64,000 bases of DNA, taken from the NCBI RefSeq assembly GCF_001999965.1, contig NZ_CP019646.1:2170001-2234000 (forward strand). The letters are read 5' to 3'. The translations under genes were made by a program, and so were the position numbers. The notes beneath the pieces are model-generated. The model had not been told where the DNA came from. It saw only the letters and a list, made by a program, of their open reading frames with translations, and made no database searches. Positions 57,759-64,000 of the stretch are shown here, one piece after another. The DNA comes from Limihaloglobus sulfuriphilus (GTDB lineage: Bacteria > Planctomycetota > Phycisphaerae > Sedimentisphaerales > Sedimentisphaeraceae). Positions within the stretch are counted from its first letter, which is position 1. Each line of letters starts with the position of its first letter.

Positions 57759-58901
57759 CTATCTGATTTTCAGCGTTGCCAGACTTATAGCCGCGAACGC
57801 CAGAGCTATCAGCCAGAAGCGCACTACAACCTGCTGCTCGGGCCAGCCTTTTTTGTGAAAGTGGTGGTGAATCGGCGCCACGAGGAATACCCTGCGGCCC
57901 TGGCCGTATTTTTTCTTTGTCCATTTAAAATAAGATACCTGTATGATAACACTTGCCATTTCCCAGACAAACACGCCGCCGGTAAGGATAAGCAGAATCT
58001 CGTTTCTGGTTACCATGGCACCATAACCGATAACCGCACCAAGCGGCAGTGAACCGGTATCCCCCATAAAAACCTTCGCGGGGTTACAGTTGAACCATAA
58101 GAACCCGAGCAGCGAGCCGATAATACCCGAATAAAGCACCGTAAGCTCACCTGATTGCGGGATATACGGCAACAGCAGATAGCTGGCCCAGGTAACATCG
58201 GTGAACCGCCCCATGGTCTCCGAACACACAAAACACAGCAGCGCAAGGACAACAGATACTATCGCGGTACAGCCGGAAGCCAGCCCGTCCATCCCGTCGG
58301 TGAGGTTTACCGCGTTGCTAAGAGCTGTGATATAAAGCACCCCAAACGGAATGAAAAAGATTGCCGGCATAATGATACCGGTTTTATAGAACGGGATCCA
58401 GAACATACGCCCGTCTGGTATATCGCGAAAATCAAAATACACGAACAAAGTTATCAGCAGAGCCCCGCCGACCTGAAACAGCAGCTTCTCCCAGGAGTAG
58501 AGCCCCTGCCTCTCGCCTTTTTTCGCGGCGTATTTGAGCTTTACCCAGTCATCCGCAGCACCGATAAGTCCGTACCATACAAGAACAAAAATAGACTTTA
58601 TTACAAAGGCGTTGTTTAGTTTTGCCCACAGCAGAACCGCTGTGATGATGGAAATCAATATCAGCACCCCGCCCATCGTGGGCACATCTGTTTTGTCGTT
58701 TGTAAAGTCCTTTAGGTTGCTGTCGGGCACATCGCCGAGCTTGGCCCTGATAAGAAGCCGTATGACCTTTGGCCCCAGTGTTATTGACAATACAAGACTG
58801 GTAAGCGCCGCCATGACGCTCCTGAAAGCTATATCTTCGAACGCGTAAAATCCTATCGCGTTCCAGAATCCTTTTTGCCATTCAAGCAGATGGTATATCA
58901 T
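57759..58901 (-). CDS. mraY: phospho-N-acetylmuramoyl-pentapeptide transferase
   Basis: MraY (380 aa) transfers phospho-MurNAc-pentapeptide to undecaprenyl phosphate, forming lipid I in the inner membrane. Motifs: TMGGVLIL, LIGAADDWVKL (Asp pair), NAVNLTDGMDGLASG, CNPAKVFMGDTGSLPLGA, and FLVAPIHHHFHKKGWPE. About ten hydrophobic helices. GGAGATG precedes the ATG. It follows murF by 37 bases. Confidence 0.97.
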   Translation of the reverse strand: MIYHLLEWQKGFWNAIGFYAFEDIAFRSVMAALTSLVLSITLGPKVIRLLIRAKLGDVPDSNLKDFTNDKTDVPTMGGVLILISIITAVLLWAKLNNAFVIKSIFVLVWYGLIGAADDWVKLKYAAKKGERQGLYSWEKLLFQVGGALLITLFVYFDFRDIPDGRMFWIPFYKTGIIMPAIFFIPFGVLYITALSNAVNLTDGMDGLASGCTAIVSVVLALLCFVCSETMGRFTDVTWASYLLLPYIPQSGELTVLYSGIIGSLLGFLWFNCNPAKVFMGDTGSLPLGAVIGYGAMVTRNEILLILTGGVFVWEMASVIIQVSYFKWTKKKYGQGRRVFLVAPIHHHFHKKGWPEQQVVVRFWLIALAFAAISLATLKIR

Positions 58902-58938
58902 TTTTCATCTCCGCGGTAATGGATGAATTTAAAAATCA

Positions 58939-60318
58939 TCAAATCTTTGTCTTTAGTTTCAATTTTTCAAGTTTCTCAACCGCCGCTTCAAGGCGCATTG
59001 ACCGTGACCCCTTCACCAGAACCGCATCGCCGCGGCATATATACTCCTCGAGCCGGCTGCAGAGCTGTTCTGTGCTCTCGAACGAATACGCATTGAGCTT
59101 ATTTGACATCTCACGAGCCGCATTGACTGTAACGTCCGCCAAAGGCCCTGCCGCCAGAAGCAGATCAATACCGGCATCTGCCGCCGCGGCTCCAAGTTTT
59201 CTGTGCAGGCGCTGCGTTTCACTGCCAAGCTCACCCATATAGCCGGCAACAAAAACCAGTCTGCCGCTGCTCTCCTTCAGCAATCCCAGATAATCAATCG
59301 CGTTCTGCATGGAAGCGGGATTCGCATTATAACAGTCCGCTATTATCGTTATATCCGGAGTCTCGATTATATTCATTCGCATATTCTCAGCCCTTACGTT
59401 TTGCATAAAACCGGCAAAATCAGCCGCTTCCATGCCCAGAGATGAGCAGACCGCCCACGCCGCCAGGGCGTTTTCGAGATTTCCCCTGCCGGCAAGCGGA
59501 ACACATACCCGCGTATTGCCGATAACAAACGAACCCGATTCTATGCCCGCCAATGGATCACTGCCGGCAAAATCGTAATCGCCGCCGAAACCAAAAGCCG
59601 CCGTTGGAACGGCAAGTCTCGAAGCCGCCTCAGTTAAGACCGGCATAGCTGCGTTAATTATCAGCAGTGAATCACTGCCCGAGAGCCCCAAAGCGATAGA
59701 CGCCTTTTCCGCGGCGATCGCCTCGATAGAGCCGAAACCCTCAAGATGCGCCTCGGTTACCGCGGTTACAAGAGCAATATTCGGTCGGGCAATTCGCGTG
59801 AGATATTCGATTTCACCCGGGTGATTTGTCCCCATCTCAACAATCAGCATCTCGCAGTCCCGCGGCGTTTCAAGTATCGTAAGCGGCAGGCCGATATGGT
59901 TGTTGAAACTTTTTTTTGCGCGGTGCGTCCGGTATTTCTGCGAGAGGATATCGCCGAGCATGTTACGAGTGGAAGTCTTGCCTACAGAGCCGGTTATGCC
60001 GATAACTTTTGCCTTGAGCCTGCCGCGGTAATCGCCGGCAAGGAGTCCAAGAGCCGCTATACTGTCACTGACCTGAACAACCGAAGCGCCGGCAGGTATT
60101 TTCGCCGGAACACGCGACGCGACGGCACATCGCCCGCCGCCAGTAATGACCGATTCGGCAAAATCATTGCCGTCAAAGTTTTCGCCCTTTATTGCCCAGA
60201 AACAATCGCCCTCATGAACCGCTCTTGAGTCGGTTGAAACCCCGCTGACAGGAGCAGATGCCTCGCCGTACAGTATTCCGCCTGTAATCGCGGCTATCTC
60301 ACCTGCTGTATATCTCAC
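58939..60318 (-). CDS. murF: UDP-MurNAc-tripeptide D-alanyl-D-alanine ligase
   Basis: MurF (459 aa) adds D-Ala-D-Ala to UDP-MurNAc-tripeptide. N-terminal substrate domain (GVSTDSRAVHEGDCFWAIKG), ATP P-loop GITGSVGKTSTRNML, NHIGLPLTIL, EMGTNHPGEIEYLTRIA, and the C-terminal domain IADCYNANPASM and VLVKGSRSMRLE. The start is GTG at 60318 with GGAGGAATT upstream, overlapping the murE stop by GTGA. Confidence 0.96.
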   Translation of the reverse strand: MRYTAGEIAAITGGILYGEASAPVSGVSTDSRAVHEGDCFWAIKGENFDGNDFAESVITGGGRCAVASRVPAKIPAGASVVQVSDSIAALGLLAGDYRGRLKAKVIGITGSVGKTSTRNMLGDILSQKYRTHRAKKSFNNHIGLPLTILETPRDCEMLIVEMGTNHPGEIEYLTRIARPNIALVTAVTEAHLEGFGSIEAIAAEKASIALGLSGSDSLLIINAAMPVLTEAASRLAVPTAAFGFGGDYDFAGSDPLAGIESGSFVIGNTRVCVPLAGRGNLENALAAWAVCSSLGMEAADFAGFMQNVRAENMRMNIIETPDITIIADCYNANPASMQNAIDYLGLLKESSGRLVFVAGYMGELGSETQRLHRKLGAAAADAGIDLLLAAGPLADVTVNAAREMSNKLNAYSFESTEQLCSRLEEYICRGDAVLVKGSRSMRLEAAVEKLEKLKLKTKI

Positions 60319-61790
60319 AATTCCTCCAGAAACTGACGGGCGGTTTCCCGATCATCAAAATGGATTGTATCATCGCCGATAACCTGGTAGGTTTCGTGAC
60401 CTTTACCGGCGATCAGAATTATATCACCCGCCAAAGCTGTTTGAACTGCCGTCTTTATCGCGGTTTTCCTGTCCGGCTCTATAAGGGCATTTTCTGATTT
60501 TGTGCCGAGCCCCGGTTTGATATCTTCGATGATAGCAAGCGGGTCTTCACTTCTGGGGTTATCACTGGTTACGATTACAACATCGGCGTATTCCGCGGCG
60601 GCAGCAGCCATTCGCGGACGCTTTGACCTGTCGCGGTCGCCGCCGCAGCCGAAAACTACGATCAGCCGATTATGCGGCAGGCGTTTAAGCGAAACCAGCA
60701 CATTTTTCAGAGCGTCGTCTGTGTGGGCATAATCAACCAGCACGGTAAAATCCTGCCCGGCATCTACACGTTCAAGCCTGCCCGGAACGATGCTTATCGT
60801 TTGAAGGCCCGCGGCGATTTGCGCCGGCGAAAGCCCCGCACCAAGGCACAGACCCGCCGCGGCAAGCTGATTGCTCACATTGTGCCTGCCTGTGAGAGGC
60901 GTATCTATTGGAAAACTCTCTCCGCAGATAGATATTGTATATGATGTCCTGTCGGGCAAAAGCTGAATATTCTCCGCGAGAATGGATTCATAAGATTCGG
61001 CGAGTAAATCACCTGCAGTTGAATACTGAATAATCTTCGCCGGCGTGCGCCGGGCTATGTATTTGGATTCTGCTGATTCGGCGTTGAGCACCGCCGCGGC
61101 ACCGCCGGAGAGGTTTTCAAAAAGCCGTGACTTGGCGGCGAGGTAATTCTTCATGGTCTTGTGGTAGTCGAGATGGTCACCGGTGAGATTTGTAAACGCC
61201 GCCGCCGCGAAATCTATGCCGGCGATGCGGTTTTGAGAAATCGCGTGGCTGCTCGATTCGCTGACCACCGCTTTTGCACCGTTTTTAACCATTTCTGCCA
61301 TAAGCCTGGCGATAGTAAGCTGGTCGGGCGTGGTCATCGTAGAAGCGGACGGCCCCTTGGCCGAACAGTCATCACAGCAGACGGTACTTATCATGCCGCA
61401 CTTAACGCCGGCATGATTCATCACCGCCCGAACGATATAAGCCGTGGTGGTCTTGCCGTTTGTGCCGGTAACCGTCAGGCAGGTGAGCTTTTCGGCGGGG
61501 TTGCCGTACGCGGCCTGCGCCATCCGGCCAAGTGCGATGGAAGTATCGTCAACCTTGACGGGGCTGCATGATTTTGCCGCCAGCAGCTGCTCTTGAGACT
61601 CGGTAAGGGCTTCACTGTGGACGACATATTCAGCGCCGGCAGAAACCGCCTGCTCTATGAACCTGTGCCCGTCGAACTGTGTCCCTGGTATCGCGACAAA
61701 AATACTGCCTGGGGAGATATTTCGTGAGTCCGCAGTCACCTCCGGTGAGATTTCCCGCAAAAGCAACTCTAAAATGTCTTCATATTTCAT
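60315..61790 (-). CDS. murE: UDP-MurNAc-L-alanyl-D-glutamate--2,6-diaminopimelate ligase
   Basis: MurE (491 aa) adds the third residue to the peptidoglycan stem. Motifs: VTADSRNISPGSIFVAIPGT, P-loop VTGTNGKTTTAYIV, SSSHAISQNR, FTNLTGDHLDYH, and SDNPRSEDP. The DNPR form marks meso-diaminopimelate as substrate rather than lysine. It is the first gene of murE-murF-mraY. ATG at 61790 is preferred over the in-frame TTG three bases earlier. Confidence 0.96.
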   Translation of the reverse strand: MKYEDILELLLREISPEVTADSRNISPGSIFVAIPGTQFDGHRFIEQAVSAGAEYVVHSEALTESQEQLLAAKSCSPVKVDDTSIALGRMAQAAYGNPAEKLTCLTVTGTNGKTTTAYIVRAVMNHAGVKCGMISTVCCDDCSAKGPSASTMTTPDQLTIARLMAEMVKNGAKAVVSESSSHAISQNRIAGIDFAAAAFTNLTGDHLDYHKTMKNYLAAKSRLFENLSGGAAAVLNAESAESKYIARRTPAKIIQYSTAGDLLAESYESILAENIQLLPDRTSYTISICGESFPIDTPLTGRHNVSNQLAAAGLCLGAGLSPAQIAAGLQTISIVPGRLERVDAGQDFTVLVDYAHTDDALKNVLVSLKRLPHNRLIVVFGCGGDRDRSKRPRMAAAAAEYADVVIVTSDNPRSEDPLAIIEDIKPGLGTKSENALIEPDRKTAIKTAVQTALAGDIILIAGKGHETYQVIGDDTIHFDDRETARQFLEEL

Positions 61791-61793
61791 CAA

Positions 61794-62159
61794 GTCTATC
61801 CGCTAAAAGTGACCCTGCATAACTGAAAAACGGATTACCGCTCAAAGATGCTCCATTAAATTGAATAACCGCAACATAGATACTATATTAAGATACACAG
61901 ATACTTTTTCAACTCTATATTGAAAAATACCAGAATAATTATCCGCCGGCGCAAAACATTTTTGGAGTGTCTTTACGCCCGGGTAGAACCGCAACTCTTA
62001 ACTCTATTCTCTACATGAAGTTGAGATACGTACGCAATACGTCTGTACGAATTTTGCGGCCGTTTTTTCAAAAATACTTGTTTTTGTATGTAGAAACACT
62101 ATAATACTTTCAGTCTGATTACAGAGAACGCTAACACGTGTATATACAGGAGCTACCCT
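61794..62159. other. divergent promoter region between murE and trpB2, with one palindromic repeat
   Basis: 366 bases. At 62023-62048 a decayed copy of the palindromic repeat found after trpB2 (GAGATACGTACGCAATACGT, then CTGTAC). Promoters for both divergent genes should lie here, but I see no convincing pair. No RNA gene or leader (for example a trp attenuator) is visible. Confidence 0.55.
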
Positions 62160-63548
62160 ATGGACAGAAAGATTTTACTATCAGAATCAGATATCCCGAA
62201 ACAATGGTACAACCTCGCGGCAGACCTGCCCAGCCCTTTGCAGCCGCCGCTGGGCCCGGACGGCAAACCCATAACACCGGATATGCTTACGCCTGTTTTC
62301 CCCGAAAACCTTATCGAACAGGAAGTAAGCACCCAGAGATGGATCGACATACCAGAGGAAATTCTCGATATTCTCTACCGCTGGCGGCCAGCTCCGCTTC
62401 GGCGTGCGGTTTATCTGGAAAGATATCTCGATACGCCGGCGAAGATATACTATAAGGACGAGAGCACCTCGCCGCCCGGCAGCCATAAACCAAATACCGC
62501 CGTGGCGCAGGCCTGGTACAACAAACAGTTCGGCATCGAAAAAATCACAACCGAAACAGGCGCCGGCCAATGGGGCTCGGCCCTGGCGTTTGCGTGCAAA
62601 ATTATCGGCCTGGAATGCAAGGTCTTCATGGTGCGCATCAGCTTTGACCAGAAGCCCTTCCGCAAGTTTATGATGTCGGTCTGGGACGCTAACTGCATCG
62701 CCAGCCCGAGCAGCGAAACAGAATTCGGCAAGAAAATACTCGCCGAGATGCCCGACACCCCCGGCTCGCTGGGAATCGCCATCTCAGAGGCCGTTGAATC
62801 GGCGGTCAAGGACACAACAGGAAAAACACGTTACTCGCTGGGCAGTGTACTCAATCATGTCATGCTGCACCAGACAATTATCGGCCTGGAAGCGAAAAAA
62901 CAGCTCAAGATGGTCGGCGTTGACAAGCCGGACATTGTTATCGGATGCGCCGGCGGCGGAAGTAATTTTGCCGGCTGTGCTTTTCCCTTTGTGCATGACA
63001 AAATAAATGGTGCCGACATTGACATCATACCGGTGGAACCCTCTGCCTGCCCGACACTTACAAAAGCTGATTTCGTGTATGACTATGGCGACACAGCCTG
63101 TATGACGCCGCTTCTGGCGATGTACTCGCTGGGACACGCCTTTGTGCCGCCGCCGTTCCATGCCGGCGGGCTGCGTTATCACGGAATGGCGCCGCTCGTG
63201 AGCCAGGCAACCGTTGAGGGGCTTCTGGCCCCCCGCTCATACCACCAGATAAAATGCTACGAAGCGGCTCTGACATGGGCAAAGACAGAAGGTTTCATCT
63301 GCGCACCAGAGACCAGTCACGCCATCGCGGCAGTGATTGATGAGGCACTCAAAGCAAAAGAAGAGGGCAAAGAAAAGAATATCCTCTTCTGCTACTCCGG
63401 ACACGGGCTTATGGACCTTACCGGATATGACGCGTACCTCTCCGGCAAGCTCACAGACTACGAGCTCCCCGATGAGGAGATGGACAAATATTCCGAGTGT
63501 CTAAAAGACCTGCCCAAACCGCCGAAAAACAAATCCGGCAAGTGGTAA
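62160..63548 (+). CDS. trpB: tryptophan synthase beta chain, TrpB2 type
   Basis: A 462-aa PLP enzyme of the TrpB2 (trpB-related, TIGR01415) group, longer at the N terminus than TrpB1. The PLP lysine is in [13 protein letters not shown]; then [15 protein letters not shown], the phosphate loop [11 protein letters not shown], and the C-terminal [14 protein letters not shown]. It makes tryptophan from indole and serine. There is no trpA beside it, in line with TrpB2 proteins that often act alone on indole. GGAG precedes the ATG. Confidence 0.95.
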   Translation: MDRKILLSESDIPKQWYNLAADLPSPLQPPLGPDGKPITPDMLTPVFPENLIEQEVSTQRWIDIPEEILDILYRWRPAPLRRAVYLERYLDTPAKIYYKDESTSPPGSHKPNTAVAQAWYNKQFGIEKITTETGAGQWGSALAFACKIIGLECKVFMVRISFDQKPFRKFMMSVWDANCIASPSSETEFGKKILAEMPDTPGSLGIAISEAVESAVKDTTGKTRYSLGSVLNHVMLHQTIIGLEAKKQLKMVGVDKPDIVIGCAGGGSNFAGCAFPFVHDKINGADIDIIPVEPSACPTLTKADFVYDYGDTACMTPLLAMYSLGHAFVPPPFHAGGLRYHGMAPLVSQATVEGLLAPRSYHQIKCYEAALTWAKTEGFICAPETSHAIAAVIDEALKAKEEGKEKNILFCYSGHGLMDLTGYDAYLSGKLTDYELPDEEMDKYSECLKDLPKPPKNKSGKW

Positions 63549-63566
63549 ACCAATAAAAACACACCA

Positions 63567-63593
63567 GGGGCGGCCAAAACCGCCCCTTTTTTT
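63567..63593 (+). terminator. terminator after trpB
   Basis: GGGGCGG and CCGCCCC form a 7-bp stem with a CCAAAA loop, followed by TTTTTTT. It lies 19 bases past the trpB stop. Confidence 0.9.
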
Positions 63594-63610
63594 AAGTTTG
63601 CGACAACATT

Positions 63611-63752
63611 GTAGAGCCGCATTAAATGCGGCTCTCTGCTGTTAAACGATTTGGCTTTATAACCTTGAGAGACGTATGCAATACGTCTCTACACGAAGGG
63701 GTTAAACCTATTCAAAATATAAAGTTGAGAGACGCATGCAATGCGTCTCTAC
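63611..63752. repeat. three palindromic repeats in a row
   Basis: Arms: AGAGCCGCATT/AATGCGGCTCT at 63613-63635, AGAGACGTAT/ATACGTCTCT at 63668-63690, and AGAGACGCAT/ATGCGTCTCT at 63728-63750, each with a 1-3-base centre. They are spaced 55 and 60 bases apart and flanked by GTAG/CTAC. A fourth, decayed copy is at 62023. They do not encode protein. They look like interspersed palindromic repeats found in many genomes; a role in RNA ends or DNA structure is possible. Confidence 0.75.
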
Positions 63753-63832
63753 GGTTGAGCAGTTTGCCGCCGCACCTCGAAGAAAATGCTGCACGCCAAT
63801 TTTTCTAATTTCCGAGTGTGAACAATCCTTTG

Positions 63833-63861
63833 TTGACAAACATACTATAATATACTATATT
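63833..63861 (+). promoter_or_regulatory. sigma70 promoter of the aldolase gene
   Basis: TTGACA (63833-63838), a 17-base spacer and TATATT (63856-63861), about 40 bases before the aldolase start. This is the best promoter match in the window. Confidence 0.75.
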
Positions 63862-63899
63862 CAAGAAGTTAAGACCTTATATTTATTTTGGAGTAAATG

Positions 63900-64000
63900 A
63901 TGAATAAACGAATTACTGAAATTCTCGGCAAAGACAGCGAAGCTCTGTTGAGTCATACCTGCAAAACCATTTCCAAAGACCAGATTCACTGCCCGGGTCC
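63900..64000 (+). CDS. class I fructose-bisphosphate aldolase, DhnA type (3' partial)
   Basis: Only the first 33 codons are in the window: MNKRITEILGKDSEALLSHT, then CKTISKDQIHCPG. This matches the N terminus of DhnA/FbaB-type class I aldolases, which cleave fructose-1,6-bisphosphate or act on related sugars. Start: ATG at 63900 with GGAG six bases upstream; the ATG at 63897 is too close to that site. The catalytic lysine lies beyond the window. Confidence 0.7.
   Translation, partial: MNKRITEILGKDSEALLSHTCKTISKDQIHCPG

Noticed and set aside
57523-57858. An open frame of 111 codons after the mraY 3' end
   Set aside because: Its first part is a piece of a broken IS110 transposase and the last part runs antisense into mraY.
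63611-63752. Regularly spaced repeats as a CRISPR array
   Set aside because: The three units differ in sequence, are full palindromes with 1-3-base centres, and the intervals are 55-60 bases of AT-rich spacer; no cas genes are in the window.

Overview
The window looks like a chromosome segment of a planctomycete, most likely of the Phycisphaerae/Sedimentisphaerales type. This is an inference from several sequence signs: a PEP-CTERM sorting-signal remnant, a sigma factor of the planctomycete/verrucomicrobial type, a secreted multi-domain GH31 glycosidase, two uroporphyrinogen-decarboxylase-like loci (one with an AraC regulator), an LPS/envelope sugar locus, and a diaminopimelate-type peptidoglycan pathway in a genome with many insertion sequences. 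No rRNA gene is present to settle the taxonomy.

Layout. 1-2.4 kb: an ApgM-like protein proposed to be an alternative homoserine kinase, overlapping aspartokinase lysC. 2.5-3.4 kb: a small lipoprotein and a secreted cysteine-rich protein. 3.6-15.1 kb: a mobile-element graveyard. It holds two inverted, near-identical 1337-bp ISL3-family elements, a complete IS30-family element, two truncated transposase genes, and two families of short repeats with palindromic ends. These elements have broken at least four resident genes: two lipoproteins, a GH31 glycosidase and a URO-D-like gene. A further trace is the C-terminal tag of a PEP-CTERM protein. Removing two of the insertion sequences in silico restores reading frames exactly, which fixes IS ends and target duplications.

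15.3-25.4 kb: an envelope glycan locus with lpxK, a divergent HAD protein, an ELM1-like protein, two GT4 glycosyltransferases each beside a YrbL-family kinase-like protein, UDP-glucose dehydrogenase and a GT2 enzyme. 25.6-29.6 kb: plsY, an NfnAB-type bifurcating transhydrogenase pair, and a membrane thioredoxin/ArsF-like protein. 29.9-32.6 kb (minus strand): mraZ, rsmH, a LysM membrane protein and a small FtsL-like protein. 33.1-50.0 kb (minus strand): the str/rif supercluster in transcription order tRNA-Thr, tuf, rpmG, tRNA-Trp, secE, nusG, rplK, rplA, rplJ, rplL, rpoB, rpoC, rpsL, rpsG, fusA, with hairpins at rplL/rpoB, rpsG/fusA and after fusA.

50.3-57.3 kb: a URO-D-like gene divergent from an AraC regulator, then a sigma factor, a membrane anti-sigma-like protein and a secreted acidic coiled-coil protein in one operon, then an M16 peptidase lipoprotein. 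57.4-61.8 kb: an IS110 remnant followed by mraY, murF and murE (minus strand), the other half of a dcw cluster that is split from mraZ/rsmH by about 25 kb. 62.1-64 kb: a TrpB2-type tryptophan synthase beta chain, a row of three palindromic repeats, a clear sigma70 promoter and the start of a class I aldolase.

The best candidates for something new are the pairing of YrbL-like kinases with glycosyltransferases in the LPS locus, together with the HAD protein that has a changed catalytic motif; the three-gene sigma/anti-sigma/acidic protein module; and the two short repeat families that invade lipoprotein and transposase genes. All are inferences from sequence alone.
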